DNA of 64,000 bases from Macrolepiota albuminosa (GCA_027475525.1 JAMWFC010000009.1:2393274-2457273); one strand, 5' to 3'; counted from the stretch's first letter, positions 1 through 12,079 are shown. The notes: generated by a model from the sequence alone, not told the origin. Numbers and translations: made by a program.

Positions 1-1747
1 TTTGTAGCCCTTTGAGCCGACGTCTGATTGTCTCAACAGAGTACCCGATAAATTTGAATTTGATGTTCAACCACGTTCTATGCAAAGTCTACGATTAATT
101 GGTGTGGAAGCCGGGGTGTCAGACAACACTAATATGATGAAGTAGCTCCGACATCTCGTCAGTGTTGCGCAATCACAATAGTAGGTCAGCTGCTCCATAG
201 ATTACATCAAGTTCTCTCCACGCTTGATCTAAGCTTCTCCATCACATCATGCTTAGGTACAGTTTAATCGACCATATTTCCATTTTTGTCATTCAGATGT
301 GTGCAGAAGACGCATGACATCAAACGATTTTTATGAACACTGTCCTGATATCATTGTCAGTGCATTTGATTAACATAGTTGATACTGCTATTCCAAAACT
401 TATTCAAATTGAAAGTCACTGTTCCAATACTGTTTCTTGTTGTTTCATATATATGCCAATCTATCGGCATCTGAGACATCAAAAACATTTTGACGTCGGA
501 GATCTACGGGGTCACGTGCTTACAATAACCTCCTCTCTCCACTCTTTTTTAAGGCTTTGACCAGCAGTGCGCAACGCGGCGCGTCAAGAGAACCGAAAAC
601 ATAAATGGTAAGTAGACGCCGTGTAAAGACATCCCTGGGAACCTAATGGACTCAGATACAAACCTTTTGTCCACACCGGCAATATTGACCAGGGTGCGCT
701 AAAAGATAGTCTCAAATGTCATGTACCCTACCTACAGGCAGAACGTAACCGTGGGAGTGGGCAGGAAAAGTAGTCCAAGAACGAGGGACATCGCGCCCGC
801 TGAGCCAAATCACTTCCCTCCGATCAACTCTCTCAATCCAAACACCAAGGCAAAAAACGTAGCCACGACGAAAAATCTTCCGATGGCCATTACGAGCGTG
901 ATTCCTATCATGCTTTATTATTTGAGGATATTTACGTCCTCACTCTCTTAGGCCCTATCCACCTCATTACTACTATGGCGAACGTGGCTGTGAGCGCAGA
1001 TTAATGCCGGCGCCAGAACCTGAACCTAAGGCCGCTTGCCTTCATCTTCTTACCAGTCACTATTGAGTTCATCACTATACTCCCATCCTTATGCTCACTC
1101 GGCACTCACACTCCGCCAATTCTATCACGATATTTACTCGGTTCACGACTTTGTGTTCGTAGGCATTCCACAGAACTCTATGCAACGCCTATCAACATTT
1201 ATCGCTTTGACCCGCCATACTATCTGTCCAACACGTACAGCTTGTATACTCCACATAAAGGGGGCACCTCGCGTATGTGTGTACTTTTTTTCCGATCAAG
1301 ATCAAAGAGAAATTCTTTCGGGAGACTGTAAGCTTTTTTCCATGCGATATGGAGGAGTCATGTCCACATCAAGAACCGCTTAAAATCAAACCTTATCAAA
1401 GACTGTGGAGCGGACGGACCGCGGATACTGTGAAGCAAGGGTCAAAGGCATCAGAATATGTGCTGTGATGTTGACTTTTGGGTGTTAATATGCTTCTTTC
1501 CAAATGTACTATCATTTTCGATCTACAATCTATCTCCACTGGAACGCCGCGTTCGTAAGGATGAATCCCGCAGAACAATCATCAAGACTTCCATATGAGC
1601 CGGAAGTATCCATGAGACATGGAGGAGGCCGACAATCTGTAGCAGGTATATATATATATATATATATAATAGGTTTGCCTGCCTTCCTCATCTTCGCCCA
1701 CTCGACTCTGCCTTTTGAAGCTATATTACTTGAGACTCTTTTAGCAA
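1..1747. other. No recognisable gene; TA microsatellite
   Basis: I found no coding domain on either strand; the open frames are short and show no family motif. The only clear structure is a run of 11 TA units at 1647-1668, about 80 bases before the start of the FAD monooxygenase, probably within its 5' flank. Confidence 0.5.
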
Positions 1748-3585
1748 ATGTCTGTCTCTCCTCGCCTTCGTGTGGCCATTAGGTGAAACGTCTTGACCAT
1801 CCCTAAAACTGCGTGCTAACATCAAGTTTCCATTGTTGTAGTGGCGGTGGTATTGGCGGCCTTGCACTCGCCGCCTTCATATGCTTCCATTCCAATGACA
1901 TTGCTGTTGATATCTACGAAACAAAAGAAGAGATCTCATCCATCGGTGCAGGGATTGCCATCTGGAAACGGACCTGGCAAACCCTGCAGGACATCGGCCT
2001 TGAAGAAGAAGTTAAGAAACGAAAACTTCCTTTACCGAAGGATGGAGAAGGTGCGTTCAACGAGTTCAGGATTCTTCTATTGATATGTAAGAGATGTGAT
2101 TTGACATACTAGCCATTGGGCCCATTTTTCGCAAAGCAGACCAGTCTACGTCTGGCATTGACTTCCATAATCATATGATGCCTTGTACGTTGAAGTTTTG
2201 CACTTGTCTAGGGGAGAAACTCACAGTCTGTAGATGGCCCTCTGACCGTTCCCCGTCCAATACTCTTGGATATGCTGAAGTTGAGGCTCTCTGGTCTTTG
2301 CACCATTCATACTTCGACCCATGTAGTAAGCTACGAAGAGAAGTCCGAAGGAGGAATCTCGATCCAAATGAAGGATGGCTCCACACAGATGGCCGACGTT
2401 TTGATCGGCTGTGATGGTGTCCATTCCGTCACAAGAGCTACGCTTTTCAAGAAATTAGCCAAAATAGACTCTTTTCTTGGATATGAAAAATTCTGCGAGC
2501 CTAAATGGAGGTACTTGGTTGTCTATTCATGCAATATTATATTCTGGATGTTTTCTAGTGGGACCCTTGCGTATCGGGGCATGGCGGATCGCAATAAGTT
2601 ACGCCAGCAGAATCCGAAGAACCTTGCGTTGGATCAAGCTAGAATTGTAAGTCTCTTTGAACATAGCAGTGTTATCAAAGCTCAATATACCTTATAAGTG
2701 GTGTGGAAAGTCGAAGGCGAGTACAATCGGCAAGAGGTTGACTTTTTGGCCCTCATCGGACTTCTAGCACGTTGTGACCCATCCTTTTGGCGACATAATC
2801 AACCTTGTCTGCTTTTACAATGAGAAAAATGGGTTTGGAACAGCTTATACCGATCCATGGGTAGCCGAAGTTACGACGAATGAAGTGATTGATCACTATA
2901 GAGATTGGGAACCTGCCCTGGTAGAAGTTATATCAGTGGGTAATCTATCTTTGTGGAGCCTGCAGATAGTGATTATAACGACCACAGATGATTCAAGCAC
3001 CGAGTCGGTGGGCCATACATGTTGTTGATCCTTTGCCGCTTTCCGTTTCAGGTCATGTTGGTCTACTCGGAGATGCTGTTTGTTCTTCTCTGGCTTACAA
3101 ATGATAGCATCTAAAGACCACTTTATATGTAGGCACATGCTATGACCCCCCATCAAGGCGTTGGAGGGGGACAAGCTATTGAGGCATGCATTGATTCTCA
3201 ACACAGCTCGCCCATGCTGATAATGCTCAATTTCAGGATGCTCATATTCTGGGTCGTCTTTTGGCTCATGGAAAAACTAACCGCACAAACCTCTCTAAAG
3301 TCCTTGAGATTTACCAGGAAGTTCGGCTACCACTTGCAAAGATTGCTGCACAACGCTCTTGGCTAAACGGTAATTGATTATTCATTACGACTGGCTGCAT
3401 TCTGATCACAATTGTCAGGACTTCTTTATGATTTCAACCACCCTGATTTTGAAGCTTTGCCACGAGTAACTGCTGAGGACCTGATGCCCATAGGTAAAGC
3501 AGTCGGTGAGACTTTTGCCTGGCTTGGGAAGGGAGGCTGCCATGATGATTGGAGGAAGGCGGAGACTCTGATGTCTACAATTTGA
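1748..3585 (+). CDS. FAD-dependent monooxygenase (salicylate hydroxylase-like)
   Basis: Group A flavin monooxygenase, which uses NAD(P)H and O2 to hydroxylate or epoxidise an organic substrate; the substrate is unknown. Eleven exons close exactly into 435 aa: 1748-1782, 1842-2050, 2113-2184, 2234-2510, 2559-2646, 2699-2716, 2768-2935, 2988-3077, 3133-3183, 3237-3369, 3419-3585. The first intron splits the Rossmann motif (AIS/GGGIGGLALA). The GD-type motif reads DVLIGCDGVHS, and the second FAD motif GHVGLLGDA runs across an intron into AHAMTPHQGVGGGQAIE. No signal peptide or membrane segment is apparent. Two introns (2717-2767, donor GCGAGT; 3184-3236, donor GCATGC) only keep frame and homology as GC-AG introns. 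Exon 6 is only 18 nt. The gene abuts a transposon nest that separates it from a sesquiterpene synthase, so a role in tailoring a terpenoid is possible but unproven. Confidence 0.88.
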
Positions 3586-4189
3586 AGTACAGACAGTTAT
3601 AGTGAGCAAATGCTTTATAAATTTAATACTGAGATGTAAGGTGTCAGAATTGATGATTGTCCTTAACCTTGAGGAGGAGGAGGAATCGGTTTTTATTTGT
3701 TTAAGGACCTATTTTTATGCACGTGACCATACAGAGGGTTGTATGCTTGAGCTAACTGTGTCCTAGGTTCTACAGTATGATAAGGGGTGGTAATTATGGA
3801 CACACCCAGTAAGTACTCCAGCCAAACACTTTTTCAAGTGTGCTGGTTATGCCTTGTAGCCATTTTACTACAATTTGATCTTTCTGGTGTTCATACTACT
3901 TCCCCCTATAAATCCCTAACTTATCTGCCACTAACGTGCCTTCCCAATTCTCTAAACCCAGCTACATTTAGCAATGCTTGCCCCAAAAGGCCAAGGCTCC
4001 ATGACTCTAACCTCTCCTAGTTCCAGACAATTATTTTTGGAAGCACCATCCCATCTATTCTTCTTTAAGCAATGATTCAGATCAGCAGACCCATGAGACA
4101 GGGTCTATGGACCCCCAGCCAATTCTGATCAAATGGGCCAGCCACATGGTACTTTGGCAGCCTGGGCTATAACACTATTTTAACATCTT
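3586..4189. other. Intergenic, no gene seen
   Basis: This is the 3' flank of the FAD monooxygenase followed by decayed sequence, probably the tail of the minus-strand element described next. Nothing in it can be assigned to a family. Confidence 0.4.
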
Positions 4190-4785
4190 ATTTTCCTTGC
4201 CTATCCATGCTATGGCTTGCTTGGTCAGCAAGTTGCCTCTCCCAATTCTACTGCATTGGGGAATTCTTCCACTTGACACTGGCAGGGTGGCTAGGGCATA
4301 GGGCAAGTGCAGCCTTGACAATGGAGTCTTCTTGCATCCTCTCACAATTTCCCTGGCAGATGTCCCAGAGAATGTTGACCTCATCTCCCTGAGCAGAAAT
4401 CTCCTCTAGTGCCCAGATGGCAAACAATTCCAGTCTCAGGAGGGTGATGTTATCATTGTCTCTAGCCTCTGAGCCATGGTTGTAAGGGCAACCTCTAGAG
4501 GCTGTGGCTTAGTTACATTGCATAGCTGTTTGTGCTGCTATTAAGATTGCTACCACTTCCCCAGAATTATTTATTTGAGGGATGTGTTCTGAAAGGCAGA
4601 TTGCCTTATTTTATGAGTCTTTGGGGCCAAACTATACCTCTGCTTTTGCTACTGCCTGGCCTTCTTTGTTCTTGATGCACAAGCCATCAGTGTACATAAA
4701 TTGCAATTAAGTCTGGGAGAAGTTGGGGCAGTCTTTTTATACTCTGTTTGATGCACATGCATGAGTCTTGCTTTAGCAAAACTCT
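4190..4785 (-). pseudogene. Decayed RNase H domain of a retroelement (part 1)
   Basis: Read on the minus strand, shifting frame several times, this shows an RNase H-like fold. Near 4735-4520 there is MYTDGLCIKNKEGQA (first catalytic Asp in YTDG), then CLSEHIPQINNSGEVVAIL with the conserved N..GE. Nearer 4300-4190 follow SVKWKNSP and LADQASHSM, resembling the later V-K-W-K-G-H and A-D.LA motifs. Internal stops and shifts show it is dead. The frame at its upstream edge joins the frame at 10396-10566 when the LTR retrotransposon is removed, so both pieces belong to one older element. Confidence 0.55.
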
Positions 4786-4790
4786 GAAGC

Positions 4791-5017
4791 TGTAAGCATA
4801 CCACTTACAAGTGGATAAGGGGCTGGGATCGAAGAGAATTAGGGGCTGGGATTGAAGGGGATTAGGGACTCAATTGGAGGGAGGTTTCAAACCTTATTAC
4901 AATCGGGTATAAATATGGGGTGGTAGTAGGTGTATTGGTACAAAAAAAATCTTTGAATACATTCTGTTTCAGTTAATGTGTGCATCTCAGTGAAGACAGA
5001 TGTACTATCTGCTTACA
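4791..5017 (+). repeat. 5' long terminal repeat
   Basis: 227 bp, TG...CA ends with inverted termini TGTAAGCA/TGCTTACA. It contains a TATA-like GGGTATAAATATG block near 4911-4922. It is 23 bp longer than the 3' LTR because the segment around GGGGCTGGGAT(C/T)GAAG is tandemly doubled at about 4818-4865. Preceded by GAAGC. Confidence 0.95.
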
Positions 5018-5149
5018 CTTTTTTTTTAACTCTAACGTGTATATCTCTCGAAATTGTCCTACTACCTACATGGGCCTGGGACGTCTGCAAAGTTTTGGGG
5101 TTTGGTAGAAGTGACTGGTGAAGTGACGTGAGGTGCATTAGGCGTTGTT

Positions 5150-6600
5150 GTGGGGAAGACGTTTATTCGATCATTATCCAAGCCACAGGCCTTTTCCCAA
5201 ATCGGTATAAAAGGACAGGGTGTATCTAAGACTCACAAGTTCAGCCTGGCTCGTACTCATGCTCAAGCCCGACGTGTTTCTTGTTCTTGTTCTTGCTCTT
5301 TTTCCCATGCTTGTCCCCGGTCATTTTCATGCCTGGACAGTCGTTCCTCGTCACAAATTCTTGACTTGCTGTATCCTCAATCTGATCGTCATCCTGGTTT
5401 TTACAATTCCACTACCGCTCAGCCATTGTCCACAGTGAATTCATTATCCTCAGATTCCGAAGAGGACCTTCTATACACATTGTCCCTGATATCAGTTATG
5501 TCCAAGACCAGACTCACTGCATACATGGCCAAAGTCACTCAGATTTTGGCTAGTCACGCTCCAATTATTGGCAGAGGATCCATAGGCTCTTGTCAGCTTG
5601 ATGCCTTCAAATACAGCGCAAAACGTTTCTTTAGTCACAAGAGGGTAAAGGAGGAGGATCAAGTCAAAAGAGTTATGTATAATATTGATTTGTCTGATGT
5701 GAGGGCATGGGTCAAGAAAAACGAAAAGGAGTTGAGAAAACTTACATTTTTGATCTTCATGGCACATTTGAGGAGTTTGGTTTTGGCAACAAACTGGGCT
5801 TGGGAGGTTGCTCAGGGATTGACAGTTAAACAGAGAGACGAGGAGGACTTCAGAGAGTGGGCCTGCAATCTGAGGGAAGCAAATGACATGCTGAGTATTT
5901 ATACCCGCTTTTATATCATCCCAGAATGTATGCACAACCACCTGTTATTGCACTGCCAGAACAACTTGTGACAAGAATATTCCCTCTCGAACAAGGATAG
6001 CTGTCTGGATGGTATTAAGGATTTTTATGCTTGGCTTTGGGTGGTCTCAGATTTGGATTTGGTGCTCAGGAGGTGCAAGGACCAGCTGAGTAAACATCTT
6101 GCAAATTCTCTTGCACAGTCAACAAAAACACATTTAAAAAATGTTATGAACATTCAGAAATCAGTTGCTACCAGTGATTCAGCAACAAATAGTTCCTCAA
6201 CCAGCTCCAATAAAAATACTCTTCTGACTACAGGCACAGGATCTCATGTATATGTTTATGCATTGACAGCAGAGGAGCGTGCTCTGCTAGATCAACATAA
6301 TGGTTGTTACTGTTGCAAGAGGCTTTATGTTGGTCATTGGATGCAGGACTGTCTGGACAGCGAAAAACTGTTAACGCTTGCAGAATATGAAACATGTAAA
6401 CTTACTCTGGCTTTTGCAGTGGATGTCCAATCGAAGTTTTTGATGAGTAAAGAGAAGGAGAGGAGTTCAAAGAACAAGAAGGGAGGTTTGATTACAGTGG
6501 CAGTGGTTTTTGAAGATTCTACAGATGAGGACGACAGTAGTGAGGCTAGTTCTGAGTATGTGCTCCCTTCCCATCTGAATTATCCCTGTTTTGTCTCAGG
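5150..6600 (+). pseudogene. Degenerate gag polyprotein of the chromovirus
   Basis: Capsid/nucleocapsid region spread over two open stretches (about 5150-5971 and 6041-6600) in different frames. The second carries a retroviral-type zinc knuckle CYCCKRLYVGHWMQDC (C-x2-C-x6-H-x4-C) near 6306-6353, which would bind RNA. The first stretch ends in a TGA at 5969-5971 where a Trp or Arg codon is likely to have been lost. No intact gag protein can be made. Confidence 0.75.
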
Positions 6601-8650
6601 GTCTTCCATTACTCCTGCCTTTGTTAAAAACATATTGATTGACACCGGCACTTCACCAGCGCTGATTTTTTTGACACTTGTGAATAAGCTAGGGTTGCCA
6701 ACTCATTTATTACGTTGACCACTCAAAGTATCTGCTGCATTCACAAAGAAAAATCAAGATTCAAAAATATTGTCTCAATATGTCAGACTTGTTGTGGTTT
6801 CTTCCTGTTCCCAATGGCATTCTTGCTCTCAAATTTTCATTGTGTGCTCCAATTTGTGCTCTGAATTAATCTTGGGCCTGGACTTTTTACAAAAAAATCA
6901 TATTGTCGTCAATCCCATGTTATGTTTTGCTATTGCAATGAATGAGAATTTCAATTTACTACATCCTCCGATTAGACTCCCACCACCTGTAAAACCACAT
7001 GTTAAGTGGAAATTAGAAAAGAAAATGGCAAGGCAAGATCGTGAGAGGATGCATGTAGGGTTGAAGACAGCTCAAGAAGCTCGTAAATCAGTTCATTTTG
7101 AGCTTAATGAAAGATTTAAAATAAAAGAACAGGAAGGGGAGAGGCAGGAGGCCATATCTATGGGAGAACCATTAGTGCTGGGATTGATTAGGACTCAAAT
7201 TGAGGAGCTTGCCTTTAAGAAGAGGTTGGGACGGATGGATGCCAAGATGAAGCGACGTTTTGTGTTACTGTTTCTGGATGACATTTCTCATGCGACCGAT
7301 CTCCCAACGAGTGTGTACCATAGAATTCAGGTTAAACCACTTGCAAAGATTACAGTAGTGAGGAGTTATTCATGTCCCTGCAAATACAGAGACCGTTGGC
7401 AGACTCTTATTGAACAACATGTTAAAGCTGGCTGTATTTGTCTGTTGTCATTTCAATATGTGAGTCTTTCTTTCATTATTCCAAAATTGGACCCCACAGC
7501 CTTGCTGCATTGGGTTAACAATTACCAAAAACTAAACGCCAACACAATACCTGACAATTATCCATTGCCGTGAATTGATGATAATTTGGCTGATTGTTCA
7601 TGACTGGGAACATGTTTTTGGAGTAAAATTGATTTGACAAACACCTTTTTTCAAACACTGGTCCATCCTGATGATGTGAAATTCACGGCAACACTTAGGC
7701 CTTTTGGACTGTAGAAATGAGTTGTAATGCCCATGGGGTTGTGGAATGCACCTGCCACTCAGCAAAGAAGGGTGACAATGGCGTTGCAAACATTGATTGG
7801 GAAGATTTGTCATGTTTACTTGGACAACATCATTATTTGGTCGAATTCAATTGAATAGCATTAGGAAAATGTTGTGAAAGTCTTGATAGCACTCAAAGAT
7901 ATGTGTCTGTTTTGTTCATTAAAGAAAAGCGACCTTTTTTGTACAGAAATTGATTTCCTTGGACACTACATATCGGAACGCAGGATTGAGGCAGACGTTG
8001 CTAAGGTAGAGAGGATTCTGAACTGGCCAGTTCCTTGTAAGATAAAACATGTTTGCCAATTTCTTGGCCTAGTTTGTTACATTGCAGTTTTTCTCCCTGC
8101 TTTGGCGGAACACACTTCAATTCTGACTCTGCTAACAAAGAAGGAGTTCAATGGAGGTATTCCCCACTGGTCGATGGAACACCAGAAGGTGTTTGAAGAG
8201 ATCAAAGGACTGGTAGTGGAGAGGAATTGTCTGACAACTATAGACCATGAAAATCTGGGAAATAAGAAGATATTTGTTACTTGTGATGTAAGCAGTCATC
8301 ACATGGGTGCAGTTTTATCCTTTGGCAATTTGTGGGCAATGGCACAACCAGTCACATTTGATTTGAAACAGCTTACAGCTGCAGAAAAGAACTATCCTAC
8401 ACATGAACATGAGATGCTTGCCATTGTCCGAGCCTTATGTAAATGGAGAACGGATTTATTGGGAACTCATTTCGAGGTTTTCATGGACCATATGACCTTA
8501 CAAAATTTCAATACTCAGTGTGACTTATTGAAAAGACAAGCTTGATGGATGGAGTTCCTCTCCCAGTATGACTTTTCCTTGAATTACATACCAGGGGAGG
8601 ACAACTTAGTGGCCAACGTGCTTTCAAGGTGGCCTGGTTCAGATCATAAT
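6580..8650 (+). pseudogene. Degenerate protease, reverse transcriptase and RNase H
   Basis: The protease shows ILIDTGTSPALI near 6634-6670. The RT begins around 7380 and shows NNYQKLNANTIPDNYPLP, then KIDLTNTFFQT with the first metal-binding Asp, PMGLWNAPA, and the usual YLDD box as YLDN (Asn codon at 7826-7828). It continues through FLGHYIS to RNase H (FVTCDVSSHHMGAVLS, AAEKNYPTHEHEMLAIV) and NYIPGEDN, ending near 8650. In-frame stops interrupt it at 6716, 7571, in the 7711-7720 stretch, near 7855 and at 8543. It is non-functional by frame and by the altered catalytic box. Confidence 0.9.
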
Positions 8651-8746
8651 GTGGATATTGCCCTTGTCATGGTGATACAGAACAATGAACACACGCTTGA
8701 GACAATTTGAAGGGGTTACACAATGGATAGGTACATTATGTGAATC

Positions 8747-10160
8747 ATGGAAGACTTGAAGAAAGGCTTGTGTCCACCAGGAATCAAACAGAGGAATGGA
8801 TTGTTGTACATTAGCAAACGGCTCATTATCCTGAACTATGACAAGCTACGTGAAAGTCTTTTTTACATGGCCCATGACAAACTGGGGCATTTTGGTGCGG
8901 ACAAGACCTATGTAGCCTTGAGGTTTTCATACTACTGGCCTAATATGAGGAGGGATTTGGTTCGTGGTTATGTACCGTCATGTGTTGAGTGTCAATGAAA
9001 CAAAAGTTTGACCAAGAAACCTATCAGTCCACTTTACCTGTTGTCTATTCCGGAAAGTCAATTTAGATCGGTCACCTTAGATTTTGTAGGACCGTTGCCT
9101 GTTGATGAGGGCTATAACCAGTTTTGTTCGATAATGTGTTGAGCAGGTGCCGACATACAGATTTCCTCCTGTCAGTCAACTCAAACTGGAGAGGAGTTTG
9201 CAGCAATATTTTTCAAGGATTGTTATTGCAAAAATGGTCTCCCATATGAGATAATAACTGACTGCAATACACTGTTCACATCGTCCTTTTGGAGAGCATT
9301 GATAATACTAACGGGCATTAAACACAAAATATCTACGGCATTTCATCCTCAAACTGATGGCGCCTCAGAACAATCTAACAAAACTATTGTTCAATGTATT
9401 TGTTTTCATGTTGATCGATTGCAGATAGGATGGGTGAAGGCATTACCAAGAATCCGTTTCAGTATTATGAACATGGTCAATGCATCTATGGGTTATTCCC
9501 CTTTTCAATTGAAATCTGTATTTTCGCCTCAGCTTATCTTGCCATTGTTCCTGCCACTGCCCATTGATACTCCTGCTGAGGACTTAGCACTTCGTGTTCT
9601 CAAGGAAATAGAAAATGATTTTTTAGATGCTATGAACAACTTAATGGCGTCAAAGATTGCCCAAGCTCATCATGCAAATAAAACTTGTTCTCCTGAGATT
9701 GCTTATGTCATGAATGACAAAGTAATGCTTTCAACTGTGAATTGTCAACATGAATATATTCAAAAGCACAATGGACAAGTGGCAAAGTTTATGCCCTGGC
9801 AAGATGGACCTTACACTGTTTTGGAAGCCTTTTCAGATTCATCCGAATACGTCTTAGATTTGCTGCGAAGCATGAACATACTAAATTGATTCCATGCTAG
9901 TCTACTCTTGCTGTTCATCATGAATGACAATGAATTATTCTCATCACGACAGCTTGAGATGCTCAGCCCAATTGTAACTGAAGATGGATAGTTGGAACAT
10001 TTCATCAATTGTATTTTGGATGAATGTAAACGTGGCCATGGTTTTCAATATCTCGTTAGGTGGCGTGGCTATGGGGTGGATCACAATGAGTGGAAAAGTG
10101 GAAGGTAGATGGAAAATACAGTGGCTTTGAACGACTGGGAGCGAATAAAGGAAGCATGAG
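8747..10160 (+). pseudogene. Degenerate integrase with C-terminal chromodomain
   Basis: Zinc-binding HHCC domain at 8870-8997 (HDKLGHFG ... CVEC). The catalytic core follows: Asp in VTLDFVGPLP (about 9070-9100), Asp in IITDCNTLF (about 9250-9275) and Glu in DGASEQSNKTI (about 9356-9388), i.e. a D,D,E triad. The C-terminal part ends with a chromodomain near 10010-10135, with YLVRWRGYGVDHNEWKSGR as its core, which would steer integration to modified histones. Stops at 8996 and in the 9140 and 9887 areas break it. Confidence 0.9.
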
Positions 10161-10191
10161 GGATGAGTTGATTTTTCAGGTGTTGGGTGAG

Positions 10192-10395
10192 TGTAAGCAT
10201 ACCGCTTACAAGTGGATAAGGGGCTGGGATTGAAGGGAATTAGGGACTTGATCAGAGAGAGGTTTCAAACCTTATTACAATTGGGTATAAATATGAGGTG
10301 GTAGTAGATGTATTGGTACAAAAACAATCTTTGAATACATTCCATTTTAGTTAATGTGCACGTCTCAGTGAAGACAGATGTACTATCTGCTTACA
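10192..10395 (+). repeat. 3' long terminal repeat
   Basis: 204 bp, same termini as the 5' copy and followed by the target duplication GAAGC at 10396-10400. It lacks the 23-bp internal duplication of the 5' LTR and differs from it by a number of substitutions. Confidence 0.95.
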
Positions 10396-10870
10396 GAAGC
10401 CTTCCTTTAAAGACCTTTTAGTAGTTATGTCAAGTTCAAAGGTCTTCATATTTTCCTTGCATGTCAGTTTTCTTTCTCCTGGTTGGTATTCTCTATTGAC
10501 TTCTTCCATCTCTGGGTTCCACTTCTTCTCTAATCTTGCGATGTATTCATAAGCCTTTTTCTGCACTTGTGAGAGTTTCTATATTCTCTTCACCTCATAT
10601 CTTTGCATATGCTACATGCACAGTTCTTCTTGTTTTTGTAGGTTGGTGGTGTATTGCTGCCAACAATTTTGCCTAGATTTGTCATATCCTACTGTTCATA
10701 CCTGGTAAGATTGTCTCATGCACACTATTGAGGCTGCACTTATTCTGAAGTTCTTTTCTTGTGCCAGCCCTAGATAAAACCATGCTGGCATTTGGAGTTC
10801 TAAGCCATTCTCTAGAAGGATTGGGTAAAAGGTAACATAGTATTTGTTTCACTTTTTAGAGATCACCTCC
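10396..10870 (-). pseudogene. Decayed retroelement ORF (part 2), split by the LTR element
   Basis: Minus-strand remnant with a Cys-rich stretch (CACSICKDM followed by a second H/C pair, near 10620-10570), then AYEYIARLEKKWNP and MKTFELDITTKRSLKEGF up to the insertion point. The codon phase continues across the GAAGC site into 4785-4690 (next residues RVLLKQDS) and then into the RNase H remnant at 4190-4735. The fused layout resembles basidiomycete retroelement proteins with a C-terminal RNase H; the exact family is uncertain. Confidence 0.5.
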
Positions 10871-10939
10871 TTCTCAATAGAAATTGTCTAACCATTAAGA
10901 TGACACCCCAGCTATTAACTAGCATTTACTATCCACATT

Positions 10940-11990
10940 ACAGATTTCAAGGAGGAGGTGCTGGAATCCATCATATAAATGCATAGCAGAGCACAAATAG
11001 CTATATATTGCAATGGCTCAGGATATGAGGAAGAAGTTGGCATATTGGCAATCCTCTATATAAATAGTGAGAAGACTTCTTATCTAAAATACCTCCTTGG
11101 CTCAGCTTCTGAGCACATGGTTTATGAGGATGAGCTGGTCAACTTTCTTTTGGGCCTTCATATCCTCACAACACTGAACTGATACTTGTGAAGACTGACT
11201 ATCATTGGCAGTAATGGCTAGGCAGCCATCAAGGCCCTCAAAAATTAATCTCCACACCCCACTCACTATCTACTAGACTATATCCACACTGCTGCCAAAT
11301 TCCTGCACTAGAAGCAAATCCAGCTCCTACTATGTGCTTCTAGGCATTATGCTGTGCTGGGTGCAGACAAAGAGAATCCCTCTCAAACTCTGCAAGGCTA
11401 TCAACCTCCATGTACATTGGTGATCTGGTCACTGTAACTTTACACTCAACAAACAAGCTGATAAACTTGCCAAAGAAGCTGCAATGGACTCATCCAGTTC
11501 TGCCACTGCCCTCCAGCCTTTCTGAGGACTGAGACCCTCCTTAGAAGCATCACAGCAACCAGGTAGATAGAACTCACAGTCACACATGTTCTATAGAAAC
11601 AGCAATAAAAGAGGTCTCCCCACTCTCCACCAATTTACAGGCTTGACACAACACTATCATCCAAAGGTTATCTGAAACTTATAGAGCACACTGACTATCC
11701 ACCATTTTTCCCTCTTCACACAGTTATGGACTGATTACCTCCTCCTAAACTGTCACCTCTTTTGCATCTGCCAGGCTGAATATCCTACATACTCCTACTG
11801 CCAAGGCATCACAGTTGAAACCACATCTTATTTCTTGTTGGAATGACTGCATATAGACATGAAAGATGTACTCACCTCACCTGACTTCTGGATATAAAGC
11901 TGAGTCCATCTCACACCTGCTCTCTGCACCAACCATCCTAAACTGCTTGTTTAGATATACAGACAACTAAATGCTTCCCACTATTGTTGG
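10940..11990 (+). mobile_element. LINE 3' fragment with RNase H domain
   Basis: The end of a non-LTR retrotransposon ORF2. The RNase H begins AQIAIYCNGSGYEEEVG (the usual YTDGSG, here with Asn in place of the first catalytic Asp) and includes VYEDELVNFLLGLHIL. It ends near 11420-11490 with SGHCNFTLNKQADKLAKEAA in shifted frame. After it comes the usual tail with a CxxC...H..C-like cluster (LFCICQAEYPTYSYCQG, YFLLE) near 11755-11860. Many stops; truncated at its 5' side, so EN and RT are missing. Confidence 0.75.
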
Positions 11991-12079
11991 TCAAGAAGCC
12001 CATGGACACTTAGCACTACTTACAATAATTGAATATGATCTCATACTTTCTCCCTAACATACTCTAATGTTTTCTAATA

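Larger units (their letters stand above)
4791..10395 (+). mobile_element. Ty3/gypsy chromovirus LTR retrotransposon, complete but inactive
   Basis: A full-length element of 5605 bp with LTRs at 4791-5017 and 10192-10395. Both start TGTAAGCATA and end TGCTTACA. The 5-bp target duplication GAAGC lies at 4786-4790 and again at 10396-10400. Inside, in order on the plus strand, are a gag with a zinc knuckle, an aspartic protease (DTG), reverse transcriptase, RNase H, an HHCC integrase and a terminal chromodomain, the chromovirus order. The coding region carries many stop codons and no frame is complete. The LTRs have diverged, so insertion is not recent. A primer binding site and polypurine tract could not be assigned with confidence. 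Confidence 0.95.
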
